Shown in pieces: positions 53,478 through 63,725 of a stretch of 64,000 bases of DNA (positions are counted from its first letter, which is position 1; every line of letters starts with the position of its first letter). A program made the position numbers and the translations under genes. Source of the DNA: Ephemerocybe angulata (Eukaryota > Basidiomycota > Agaricomycetes > Agaricales > Psathyrellaceae); NCBI GenBank assembly GCA_013368325.1, contig JAACJK010000163.1, positions 2,232,001 to 2,296,000 of the forward strand. The letters run 5' to 3'. The notes below the pieces were generated by a model, which saw only the letters and a list, made by a program, of their open reading frames with translations, was not told where the DNA came from and did no database searches.

Positions 53478-54801
53478 GGTACGTATAATCATAATTCTCC
53501 GTCTCTTGCACCGCTTTATACCGGCTCCTAATATGTAGTCGTAGTTTGTGCCTCCCTCTCAAGCCTCGTTACTCGTATAAGTATTACGACGTGCATATGC
53601 CCTCCGTCTATTTAATATTTACGCTCGGTTCCGTTGTATAGTAGATACGGCCCTAGCTCAGACCCATACTAATTTCACATCGAGCCATTGACTTGCCAAA
53701 CTCATTGTCGGATAACCCGACTTCCTTCACTCCCAGACAGAATCCCCAAACATAGAATAAGCGCCCACCCTTCATAATCTCATATCCACTTCCCACCGCC
53801 CCCACGACACAGCTCCAAGCCACAAACTCCCTAATCTGGCAGACTTTACGTCTGACGGCGCCTCCTTCTATGAACGAGCGCCCACAGGCGCTCGCGCCAA
53901 ATCGTGCTGGCATGCTCGATGTGCGCAACGCGGGATACTCCAATGGTTATGGAGTCCACTTGGAGAGTTCAGCTAGGCTTTTAGTGGCTCTTCTGGGCGG
54001 TACGGCTAGGCTGGTACCTGAGGGAGGAGGGGATTGCTTGGCAAGTTTAAGGGACTCAGTGACTCTGAATACCCTGACATTGGCCAACCGCCCAGGATCT
54101 GCAGACTGCCAGTGAGTGCGGAGTGCTGAGTTCCGCCAGAATCTAGGTCCCAGGATGAAACACGGTTGGATTGAAATTTCTCACTGGTGAGGACGGTCCT
54201 GAAGCAGAACTGCCCTGAACTTACCTATGTTCTGACGCGGAATATATGAGAAGGAAAGGGTCAGGGAGATTTAACCCATTGATTCGGAGACGGCGATCGG
54301 AAATTGACTTCAGTGGGGATGAGTTCCACGAGGGGCAGGGCTGTCTATTCTCCATCGCAGTGGCTGAGGGCATCGATTATACTGTCTGGGTTGTACGATG
54401 CACAAGTATTTTACCAGGGGTAGGGCTCCTGTACTTCGTGTATTTTCTATGGGCGTTGTATAAGCGCCAAAGTCCTTCATATCCACGACGCCCGGTGTTC
54501 ACTCGGTGTTAGCAGTTAGTACATAAGGTCTCTTGCTTTACCGATGATTTTTCTAGCAGGCATGTGCTAGAGGGCAGGATTGGAGCAGGTCGGACATGGA
54601 AAGCTCAGGAGAGCTGAGGCACAGCACAGCCGCACAGCTTGCGTTGTGGACAAGAAACTCAGAAAGGAAATCCACGTGACGTAATGTTCCTTACCTAAGT
54701 CAATCTGATGGGATTGGTCCCGGACAGTGAGTCGAGCAGCATCGTTTCTTTCTCTTCTTTCATCGACGGGTCGCCGTTCGACCGACAACCCATTTTCTTC
54801 C
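53478..54801. other. Intergenic, no gene seen
   Basis: About 1.3 kb. An 88-codon frame at 54246-54512 contains one hydrophobic stretch (GVGLLYFVYFLWALY) but has no splice context or known motif. Its start codon context is weak, and I do not call it. Confidence 0.4.
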
Positions 54802-55971
54802 ATGGAATCTCTTAACTTAAACACGCTGGTAAACTCTCTACCGGCACAGCAGAATGCGGAGAAAGAGCTCCTGAACGATTTCAAGGGTGAGTAACATTTC
54901 TCTCAAGCGCAGGACGAGGAGAGGCGCAAAAGCACGGCAAGGTGTAACCGACAGCTGATATTTGTTCATATTCTAGCTGCTGCTTTGAGCATCACGACGC
55001 TGTACCGTTCTTCGAGGAAGAACGCGAAGAGGGCATACAACACGGGGTATGCGACTGCGTGCCAGGATCTCTTGAACTTCATCCAGCACGGCGTGTCGGT
55101 GGGGGCAATGCGATGCAGGATCCTTCTATGGGGAGCAGTGCGGCTGTAGATGGGGGTGGCATGACTATCGGCCGAGTGATGGACTGGACGGAGGCGAGGC
55201 TGGATGCTATCAAGTCCGTGGAGGAGGACGAAGACGAGGACGAAGAGCGGGAGAAGGAGCGAGGAAGGCCCGGGCCTTCCGGGGCCGGCGTATCCACTGC
55301 TGCTGGTGCTGCTGCGTCGTCGAAGCCTGAGCATGCGCGGAAACCCCAGCCAGCGGGGGGTAATGCGGCCGCGTCGACGTCGAGAATCCCATCGGTGAGT
55401 ACGAATCGTGGCTCCTGCTCCCACCGCGGCTTCTAATGTTCGTTTCTTGTGAATGTGATAGGCGGCGTTACCCACCCCCTGCTCTCCGCAGACGAACAGC
55501 AGCTCGCAGCACCCTCCAGAACAACCCTCGTCGCCATCGCCTGGCCACACACGGACACTGCACTCGCAGTCAACATCGTACCCCCAGCAGCACCGCCAGA
55601 ACAAGGTCCGAACACCGTCGAAGCCTGATTCGCTGATGATTCCTTTCGCAACGCAATCAAGCAACGGGGCTGCTTCGTCTGGACCCACACCTACGGCGGA
55701 CCCGTTCAATCCTACGTCGCCTCTGAGTATGAATGTCCCAGACACACCCATGATGATCGGAGCTGGGGCGAAGAGGAGGCATGCGATGATGATGATGATG
55801 GAGGCGGGGGGCTCGGGGGCGGTGCCGTCACCGACAACGGATGTTCTCCAGAGAAGACGGACGAGAAGCACGAGGAATAACCAGAATGTGCATGTGGCTG
55901 GTGGTCAAAGCTCGGAGGATATGGAGGTGGAGGATGAGGGGCGCGAGCGGAAACGGGTGGCGAGGCGGTGA
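54802..55971 (+). CDS. HAPSTR1/TAPR1-like protein (DUF4588 type)
   Basis: Three exons: 54802 to about 54885, about 54976-55394 and about 55462-55971. The start reads MESLNLNTLVNSLPAQQNAE. The conserved part is LLNDFKAAALSITTLYRSS, RKNAKRAYNTGYATACQDLL and MTIGRVMDWTEARLDAIKS. It resembles the helical core of the HAPSTR1 (C16orf72/TAPR1) family, known in animals as HUWE1-linked stress-response regulators. The rest is low complexity: acidic DEDEDEE, Ser/Pro-rich stretches, a Met run from ATGATGATG repeats and a basic end (RKRVARR) that may be a nuclear signal. The family call is from recall of the Tyr/Ala-rich helix pattern and is moderate. The gene itself is well supported by the joined frame. 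Confidence 0.6.
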
Positions 55972-56732
55972 TTGTGTCGTTCTGTTGCATGAAGGGCCAT
56001 GGTTGTGTGCGGTATCTATTTTTTGGGACAACGCATGTGTACGCTGCCACTCCCCCCATTTCTTTTCCTCATTCTTACCATTCTGAACGTTTCGCAGTGA
56101 CTTCTCCTTCTCAGTTGACCCTCATTTCCTTCCCCCCACTCCTATTTGCCAGTTTCTCTGTTCATGATTCCCGTCATCTGTTCGTCGCATGTCCTTATTA
56201 TGTCCCACACCAACCGGTCCTTTCTTATCATCAGTCTCCCTGTCTGTCGTCCTGCCTGACGTATTGTCGGCCGGTAGTTTTATCATTTCATCTCGCAAGC
56301 AACACATATACGATTACGATCACATACATCCACACGCATATCTTTGTATCATCAACACTTTCTGAGCTGCCTTCGCCTTATATTCCATCGTAGCCCACCT
56401 TTTGTGGGACGCCCTCTCATTCTTTATTCGCTCTCCGTGCACACCTCTTAACGTATGATACAGTAGACCCGATCGTAGTATGTACTGTAGGTAAATTTAT
56501 CTTATGAATAAGTCTCTTCCCTATTTGCAGCCATAACCCTGGTCTGTTATCTGTTTATCTCGATGAACATCCGCAGGGTGGCTCAAGAACAAGCAGGCGC
56601 GAGTCTAAAAATATTTCACCCCGCAAATCCCGATCGCTGATGTTCGCCTGAGATAAGATAAGATAACTCCGATGTCCGATCAACTTGACAACCCCTGTCT
56701 CCTTTCACGACTTTCTCTTCCGTTCGCCCATC
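55972..56732. other. 3' region and promoter between two + strand genes
   Basis: The + strand is C/T-rich to about 56,400, as in the stretch behind the Cla4 gene. A small repeat AGATAAGATAAGATAA lies at about 56,651-56,666, within 85 bp of the next ATG. It contains GATA cores and could be a GATA-factor site. No gene is seen. Confidence 0.45.
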
Positions 56733-57576
56733 ATGTCACATATACCCCCCTCAACTCCCACCGACATCGTGTTTATCGACACCCTGCACCTCAACGCGAA
56801 CGTAGGGCCAGATTGCTGGGGCAAAGCGCGGGCCCAGCCTGTCAACGTCTCTGTATACCTGCATTTGACGCCCGGCTTCCTCAAAACGGCTGGGGAGAGC
56901 GACGGCGTGGAGGATTCGGTGCATTACGGGCTCCTAACAAAAAAGGTCGCGGCGCTAGTGAAGAATAGCGATGGGAGTGAGAGGGAATTTGGGGGTGTAG
57001 ACGAGCTTGTGCGGTGTGTTGCGGAGGAGGCGTTTGCGTTGGGTGGTGCGGCTGTGGGGAGTGTGAGGGTTGTGGTGGAGTTGCCGAAGGTCGTGCTGTT
57101 AGCGGGTGGGGGGTTAACGGTGGATGTGGAAGTGGTGAGAGAGGGGCGATTTGAGAGGAAGAGGGTGGAGGTGAGGGGGGTTGTGGTTCCGGTGGTTATT
57201 GGGGTGAACCCGCCGGAGAGGTTGGCGAAGCAGAGGGTTGTGGTGGATTTGGTGTTTTATGAGGGTGATGGGGAGGGGAAGACGGTTTCAATGGTGGGGT
57301 ATCAGGGGGTTGTGGAGGCTTTGTGCAAGGTGCGATTGGTGTTTATTTGATTTGGGGGGTTTGTGTTGTTGACTTGAGCTTTGCTGTGCGCAGGACATGG
57401 AGGCGTCGTCGTACTTGACCTTGGAAGCGTTTGTGCACGACCTCTCGAGGACAGTGTTTAAAGCCTCGAGCCAAATTGAGGCTGTTACAATTCGTGCGAG
57501 AAAGCCGAGTGCGTTGAGCTTTGCTGAATATTCGGGAGTGGAGGTCACTAGGCGGAGAACAGATTATGGATTGTAG
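56733..57576 (+). CDS. Dihydroneopterin aldolase, two FolB domains in tandem
   Basis: This acts in folate synthesis, where dihydroneopterin aldolase releases glycolaldehyde to give 6-hydroxymethyl-dihydropterin. Exons 56733-57329 and 57394-57576 give 259 residues. The first FolB unit covers residues 10-115: VFIDTLHLNANVGPDCWGKA, PVNVSVYLHL, DSVHYGLLTKKV, VDELVRCVAEEAF and VRVVVELPK. The second covers 150-255: NPPERLAKQRVVVDLVFYE, YLTLEAFVHDLSRTVF and AVTIRARKPSAL. Many fungi have this as the N-terminal part of trifunctional Fol1 (with HPPK and DHPS). Here a stop follows at 57574, so it stands alone. The tandem pair matches the N-terminal layout of Fol1. ATG 56733 is the first ATG in frame. 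Confidence 0.8.
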
Positions 57577-57855
57577 AAGGTTTACATGAGGTACGACCGT
57601 CGACGACTACAATCTGCACTAAATTTTCGTTTTCTTCTCAAGAGAGGAAAGCGATAGCGGGGACATACGGAGAAGCTTTCTGTGACGATGAAAGGCTAAG
57701 GAGAAAGCACCCTCTTCGAACTTGAACCCTGGACAGTATAGTGACTGGCGTCAAACGGAGAGCTTTGAAGGAAGGCGCCAGTGTTATTCCCAACTTCAAG
57801 CCTGAACAGTATTGGCGTCAGAAACGACGATGATGTAGGTGAAACGGTTGAAGCA

Positions 57856-59027
57856 CTATACCTCTGTTAAGCGGCTCCTCCGCTTCTGAATTTGCTCTTC
57901 GGCTCGGACCCACATATTTTTCTTCGTCGTGAAAGGATGCTTCCAATCCTCGAATAAATCGTCCACTGCGGGCATGGACAGCACGACCCCATATTGCAAA
58001 ATGGAGTTGAGTACTTCAGACCTCCCTACGCCTATCACCGCTCTGTCATCGGCACGCCCTTGGTCCACGTGCAAGTCGATAGGCGTCTGACAGACTTTTC
58101 CACCGTTTTACCCATCTCGCCGACGCTTACCTTTCGGTCGAGGGAAGGGAAAGGAAAAGGAACTGGATTTGGAGGCGGGTTTGGTGGTGGAAGGGCAGCA
58201 TGAATCTGTGACAGATTCAACGAGAAGGGCGGATGTGAAAGTGCCGATGGAAAGTGCAGGTTCCGACACGTATGCCGGAAATGCGGCAAGGGAGGGCATG
58301 GTGAACCATCATGTAAAGGTGGAGGAAGCAAGACGTCGTAATTCTGTCCCAAAATACATGCGTTATAATGATTGGGGACTCCCCGAACCTTTGCGCACAG
58401 TTGAATGGACTGAACGAGCTCCCCCGCTTCCGTCGCCACCACCAATATATCTGAATTCGAACGCAACCTATCCTCTCATCCTAACCAACCCAAAACCAAC
58501 CCTTCTGCGAACCCAACGAACGCACGACAGATTCGCAGAAAGACTCCCAAGATTGGGTGGAGATTGTAGGTCCTATACATATCTCGTTCGCGAAAAGAGA
58601 GTGACTGGACCCCGGGACATTCTTCAAAGATCCGGGATACATTGACCAGCTCGTTATCCCGGGAGGATAGACCTGTAAAATCCAGGCTTTTGACGTGTAG
58701 TGCGAAGAAGTTTGGCGGCTTGGTCGACGTTTTTGAGTCGATGGTGCGGAAGAAAAGATAGATTCCTCTCCCGCTTGCCACCACTTCACGATAGAAGATA
58801 GGCTCTACCCTACAAGTATTTGCGCCACGATTAGCAGTGAATATTGAAGTAACTTCAAGCCTGGGCCCGCGATGAACACAGAGTAGAAAGGCGTACCATG
58901 TTTGGACGGCCTTCGACACGAGGGCATACGATATACGCTCTGGTCCATTTTCCTCGGCTGCGATTTCGAATATGACTCGCAAAACGTCTTCAGGGAGATC
59001 GGGGGTCGTATGAATGCGCGGTTCCAT
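57856..59027 (-). pseudogene. F-box protein paralogue A, middle replaced
   Basis: The 5' part on - reads MEPRIHTTPDLPEDVLRVIF and ISYALVSKAVQTW, an F-box. An intron is at the same place as in the other copies, then VEPIFYREVVASGRGIYLFF and SLDFTGL. The 3' part reads DQGRADDRAVIGVG, FEDWKHPFTTKK and EEQIQKRRSRLTE. Between about 58,080 and 58,540 the leucine-rich middle seen in copies B and C is missing, and unrelated sequence takes its place, opening a frame on the opposite strand. As it stands the gene would give a truncated protein of about 200 residues. F-box proteins act as substrate adaptors of SCF ubiquitin ligases; the substrate is unknown. Confidence 0.65.
58080..58540 (+). other. Foreign insert in F-box copy A
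   Basis: On + a frame reads GLVVEGQHESVTDSTRRADV, then RRRNSVPKYMRYNDWGLPEP and RTVEWTERAPPLPSPPP. It has the feel of a transposon-encoded segment that I have seen beside Agaricomycete recombinase-like elements, but I cannot name it. It has no terminal repeats visible to me. Confidence 0.35.
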
Positions 59028-59600
59028 GGCTTGGATTTGCCGCGATCGGATGGGTTTGCAGAGGTGCTGTGGCAGTTGAAGGTTGAGGAGCAAGGCTAGT
59101 CCAATCCATAAAATCAAGAAGGTTTAAAACCTAGTTTACCTCCTTACCTAGGTCTCAGCTATGCAGAATGTCTCTGGAGCCATAGACGCGATCTCAGACT
59201 AAAAGTTGGCGCGTCGCGTTTCTTTAGAGCTTGACTATTCATTGTACTGACAATCAGGGCACGGGCCAGCATGTATATGTAGACTAGAATGTGCCCGTGC
59301 TACACACGGTCTGCAATGTCCGAATCAGGTCTTCAATTCTGATACGTTTGTCATTTAAGCGCCGGAACATAAGGAGGGGCGACTGGAACAACTTAGATTG
59401 GGAATTTCAACTGAAACTGAGCGCGTCGAGTTTTGAGACTTTTACTGAGGTACAATGGGTAGATTTTGCACTGGAAAATATTGTTCTCTTGTTACGAAAG
59501 GCTAGGGGGGCATATGGAGAAGGGAAACTCCGACACTGAACAGTCCTGACGTCAATGCAGAAAGGTATCGACACTTTTTGAACCTCAGGCTTCAAGGCTA
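59028..59600. other. Intergenic between F-box copies A and B
   Basis: AT-rich, with no gene. Parts resemble flanks of the other F-box copies: GCGCGTCG and TTTAAGCGCC words recur before copies A, B and C, suggesting shared promoter sequence carried in the duplication. Confidence 0.4.
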
Positions 59601-60659
59601 TCAATCCTGAACAAACCTGACGTTAGAAAGGAAAGTAATGCAGGTGAATAGAATGAAGCACCATACCTCTGTTAAACGGCGCCTGCGCCGTTGAATCTGT
59701 TCCTCGGCTTGGAACCACATACCTTCCGTAGTCGTGAAAGGATGCCTCCAATCTTCGAATACATCTGACAGGTCAAAGCTGGGGAGCACGACCCCGTATT
59801 GCAGCACTAGAGGTACTTGATCCCTAGCGATTCCTATAACCACTCTGTCGTCGGTCCGCCCTTCGTCAATATTCTTCAGCTCCTGGGCTAGGTCGTCCCT
59901 TCCGTAACATATGAATAAAATAAAGACTCGAAGCCTAGCTGGGAGATTCTGGATTGCGGCTGCGTTTGCTGCTTTATGGAATGGGGTGATGATGGACAGG
60001 TGCGTGAGGTTTGTCAATTCTCGAAGAGTAGCGTAGTTCACGTCGTCGCTGGTCGGTGACTGCGCACGGAACTCGAGATGGGTTAGCTTGCGCAGGCCTG
60101 GGTGCGAGAACTGCCCTTTGTCCCAGTGATTAATGAAGATGGTAGTTGAGAGTCGTCTGACGGAGTCCCCAGTGAAGTTCAAAATGTCAGCGGTAGGGAA
60201 GCGGATTCCGAATCCGCGCAAAGCGATGGACTGGAGGCCCCGACATTTCTGAACCACGCGTACAAGTTCGAACCCATCGTCTTCTCCGTCATACTGGGGG
60301 AATAAGTTTTTGAAATAGAGGCTTTTGACGTGTAGGTCGAAAAAGTTTGCTGGCTTGGTGGATCTTTCTGATACGAGAGTGCGCCAGAAGAGATACACTT
60401 GGTCGCCGCTGGCAACTACCTCACGATAGATGATGGGTTCCACCCTATTAGGTAGTTCGTAACAGTATCAGCAATAAATCTTTGAAGCAACTTTATCCCT
60501 GTAAGGTACATGGAGTGAAAGGACGTACCAGCTTTGGAGGGTCTTTGACAGGAGGGCGTATGATAGACGCTCTGGGTCGTTGCCCTCGGCTGCGATTTCG
60601 AATATCAATCGCACAACATCTTCAGGGAACTCGGGGAGCGGAGATGTGGGAGATGTCAT
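59601..60659 (-). CDS. F-box protein paralogue B
   Basis: This is a probable SCF substrate adaptor. ATG at 60659 (MTSPTSPLPEFPEDVVRLIF). The F-box core is PEFPEDVVRLIFEIAAEG to LSYALLSKTLQSW. An intron lies at the place shared by all four copies. Then VEPIIYREVVASGDQVYLFW, NFFDLHVKSLYF and leucine-rich repeat-like strands: CRGLQSIALRGFG, LRKLTHLEFR, LRELTNLTHLSI and LPARLRVFILFI. Near the end are DDRVVIGIARDQV, FEDWRHPFTTTEGMWFQAEE and RRRRRLTE. The end is either a read-through to FVQD or, with a GTATGG/TTCAG intron, E-D-stop; both use the stop at 59601. An upstream in-frame ATG at 60842 would add 61 residues and is less likely. The copy looks intact. Confidence 0.75.
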
Positions 60660-61032
60660 GGCTGGGGTTTGCGGCGATCGAGATAGGGTGGCCCGTGCAT
60701 GGTCGTCAGCTGGCACGGAGAAGTCCGAATCGGACCTCCAATTGACATGGGCATTTAAGCGCCCGAACATGGCAGATTTGCGGCGAGCCGGCGAGCTATG
60801 TAAGACTGCATTCCTAGGCAATTTTAATGACTTAAAGCCCAAAGGAGAGTCTATACCGCAGCGAAAGGATTCTACCTCATGAGTCCCGTGCTGAAAACTA
60901 TGACAGTAGTAAAAGTACTACCCAGATTTGCCCCTACGAGTCCTATAGCTAGTATAACCTCGAACTGCCCACTCTCTTCAACTCCCTCGTCCCACAGTGC
61001 TGAGCATTAACAGATCATATAAAGTTTGCCGA

Positions 61033-62006
61033 TTATTCCCTCCTGTTATCCTTCAATTTACGTCGCTTCTCAAGCACTTCTTCAGCCTCATTCCACAGGA
61101 AGTGAGTTGTGGTGAAAGGATCCCAGAACTCCCTCCACTTTTCCATCACCGATGACTCTGGCATAATTGCATGGCGGAGTATTTCGCGGTAGCTTGGAGG
61201 GGAGGCCATCCAAAGAAGACATATGACAGCCCTTTCATCGGCCTGCCCTGCGTCGATGGCCTTGATGACCGACTTGGTGTCGTCTTGAACCTCTGACGAC
61301 ACGTACAAGACCACGACATGTAGGCCAGCTGGAATTCCGCGTAGTATTTGCTGGTGTTGTTCCCCGGGGTGAGATTGGACCGAAAGGTGTGTAAGGTTCT
61401 TTAGCCCCTTGAGAGTGGCCCACGCCATTTCCTCATCTCTATCCACACAGAAGATGTCCAAATGAGTGACTTCCTGAAATATTGGATGGGAAAAATGCCG
61501 TTCTTGCAGAGCAATGGCAGAAACCGTCAACGACAGTCTGCGAGGGGCAGACCCAGTAAGTCCCATCAACATGTTTGGTTCGGGGAGCGTGTACCCAGTG
61601 CTCCAGATGGTAAGCGACAAAACTGAGCTGCACTTCTCGACGATAGGTGCAATGAAGTGAGGTGGGATGTTGTCGAAAAATAGGGATTTGACGTGGAGTG
61701 CGAAGAAGTTCTCTGGTTTGGATGATGCTTGGTTGTTGATTGTATGAATAAACCGGTAAGTCGTGTCGACCACCACCTCACGGTAGATGACGGGTTCCGC
61801 CCTGGCCAAGAGAATTCGAGAAAGAAAACGGATCCCAATAAGCGCTGAATTATGTGACAATTGGTAACTGGTCGAGCATACCATGATCGGACTCGTTTCG
61901 ACACAAGGGGATAAACCAGGCGATGAGCTCGATCTTCAGCGGCAATTTCGAATATCAGCCTTGTAACGTCTTCAGGAATGTCAGGGAACTTGTTTGAGGC
62001 TGGCAT
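61033..62006 (-). CDS. F-box protein paralogue C
   Basis: Same architecture as B. ATG at 62006 (MPASNKFPDIPEDVTRLIF), F-box through LVYPLVSKRVRSW, then a shared intron beginning GTATGC. The second exon reads AEPVIYREVVVDTTYRF, NFFALHVKSLFF and LSLTIWSTGYTLP, with leucine-rich strands FQEVTHLDIFCVD and LKGLKNLTHLSVQSH, and IPAGLHVVVLYVSS. The conserved tail is DERAVICLLWMASP, WDPFTTTHFLWNEAEE and EKRRKLKDNRRE, with stop at 61033. It is closer to copy D (EVVVDT, RAVICL) than to A or B, so the cluster holds two subtypes arranged A-B and C-D. It looks intact. Confidence 0.75.
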
Positions 62007-62463
62007 TAGCGGATCGGTGTCAGGATCGTGTCTGTGCGACGGTGGGAAGGGAAGAATCTGGGAGAGTCCTGAAAGAAGAATGGCAGCGCCGGGGAGTGCG
62101 AATCGGACCTTAAATTCCCCGCTCTCTCGAGCTAGAAGTTGGCGCTCTTGCCACAAGCGCCCAAGCGTATTCTAAGGTTCATTTCTCAGGGGTTAGCGAG
62201 TGTAACATGATACACCGGATGGTGGGTTGTTCAGAACAAAGAGTTGGCGCTTATCTGTGAGAAGGTTTCGATATAGATTCTCAAATTAAGTGCCCAGGAA
62301 GAAAACGCGTGAAGGTCACAGTCTATGGATAACAACACGTTCCTGTCTGGCGCTATCGTAGCATAACCATTTACAAGTTTCGATGCAGAGTATTTATCAC
62401 ATTTTATACGACTGATGCAATTTACCCGGACAATTCATCTCCTCGAGCCTACGAAGGTAGTAG
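62007..62463. other. Intergenic between F-box copies C and D
   Basis: About 450 bp, AT-richer. No coding features are seen. It should contain the promoter of copy C. Confidence 0.4.
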
Positions 62464-63462
62464 TTAGCCAAGGAAGGTTCTTTGAATTTGACTATGATCC
62501 ATTGTCACCTGGGCCATGTGGAGCCTCCGCCGTACAACAGCTAACTCAGCTTCAGCCCAGATGGACTGGGTGAGCGTCAACGGATAGCGCCAGCCGTCTC
62601 TAAGGCCTTGCCAGGATGTTTTGGCGAGTATATGGGCCAGCTTGTTGTATTTATCCAAGGGTGCCCTTGTTACAAGGCAGATCACCGCCCTGTCGTCGAT
62701 CTGGCCATCAGCGATTGCTTGGATGCCTTGGTCTTTGGGATCGAAGTCGACGAGATACAAAATCATAATCCGGACACTAGCTGGAATGCTTCTGATTACA
62801 TCCTCGTAGGACGGCTCGTCAGGGTCAAGGGAGACGGAGAAATGGGTTAGGTGTTTAAGACCATTGAGTGTTCTCCAATCCATGTTCTCGGAGCCACTTC
62901 CGATCCCGCAGTAAATGTCCAAGTGGGTGACCTGTCGAAAAAGAGGCAGCGAGAAGTGTCGGGCGCTTGAATCGAGCATGGATGCTGCCAGTCCCAATCG
63001 CTTGGGCGCCACCGTGGTAACACTGAGGTATGGCTTGCTCTGACTTGTTACGCTCCAGAGGCCGAGCGATATAATGCAACTGCACTTCTTGAGAATAGGC
63101 GCGACTTTTTGAGGATGGATATCGTCGATGAAGATGGTTTTAACGTGTATTTCGAAGAAATTGGGTGGTTTTGTTGAAGCTGGGTGGTTTTGTTGAAGCT
63201 GGGTCTTCGATTGTGCGGACGAACAGGCCGTGTGTGTCGACTACCACCTCACGGTAGATGACGGGTTCCACCCTATTTAAGAGTTCAACAGTCCATAGAA
63301 GTCAGGACTCAGAGTGCAATCGAGTCATGACCATGGGGAACATACCATGACTGAACGCTTTTTGACACAAGAGGATAGGTCAAGCGATGGGCTCGATCTT
63401 CGGCGGCATGTTCAAATATCAACCTAGCGATATCTTGAGGGATATCAGGGAAGAGGTCCGTT
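62464..63462 (-). pseudogene. F-box protein paralogue D (frameshifted, 5' end replaced)
   Basis: On - the F-box reads FPDIPQDIARLIFEHAAEDR and LTYPLVSKSVQSW, then the shared intron, then VEPVIYREVVVDTHGLFV and EDPASTKPP. Here a 19-bp tandem duplication (63162-63199) shifts the frame. Beyond it the correct frame resumes with VAPILKKCSCIISLGLW, then FRQVTHLDIYCGIG, LKHLTHFSV, IPASVRIMILYL, DDRAVICLVTRAP and the Trp/Glu-rich tail to a stop at 62464. No start codon precedes the F-box; instead the sequence runs into a palmitoyltransferase-like fragment. So the copy is both frameshifted and 5' truncated. Confidence 0.7.
63162..63199 (-). repeat. 19-bp tandem duplication in F-box copy D
   Basis: TGGGTGGTTTTGTTGAAGC occurs at 63162-63180 and again at 63181-63199, with no difference. 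It adds 19 bp to the coding sequence and breaks the frame; its perfection indicates a recent event. Confidence 0.9.
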
Positions 63463-63725
63463 GACGCTGTCCGTGTAGGTGTTTTTGTTGAGGAGCACGC
63501 GTGTGACGATCTAGGGGAGGGTTAGACAGGTTGAGGACCGCAGCAGAGACGTACATGGTGCATCCCAAAGAACTCTGCCATGGCGAGCAGAACGCCCGTG
63601 TACCACGGCAGCACGGAGAGCGTCATGAAGATGAGGTAGAAAAACAGCGTCGGCAGCACGAATATCGCGACCTTCGTATTGCGGTCACTCAGCGGCTTGG
63701 CCCGCTTCACGCCATGCTCGTTCAT
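63463..63725 (-). pseudogene. Fragment resembling the membrane part of an Akr1-type palmitoyltransferase
   Basis: On - the frame reads MNEHGVKRAKPLSDRNTKVA, then two hydrophobic helices (IFVLPTLFFYLIFMTLSVLP; TGVLLAMAEFFGMHH). A GTACGT/CCTAG intron leads to IVTRVLLNKNTYTDSVN, after which the F-box copy D begins (PDIPQDI). The helix pattern and the TRVLL..TYTDSV segment resemble the region between the ankyrin repeats and the DHHC domain of Akr1. Neither the ankyrin repeats nor the DHHC motif is present, so this is a transposed fragment. The identification is from memory and moderate. Confidence 0.45.

Noticed and set aside
54246..54512. 88-codon + frame with one hydrophobic segment as a membrane-protein gene
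   Set aside because: No supporting splice sites, promoter or motif; its length is within chance for this region.
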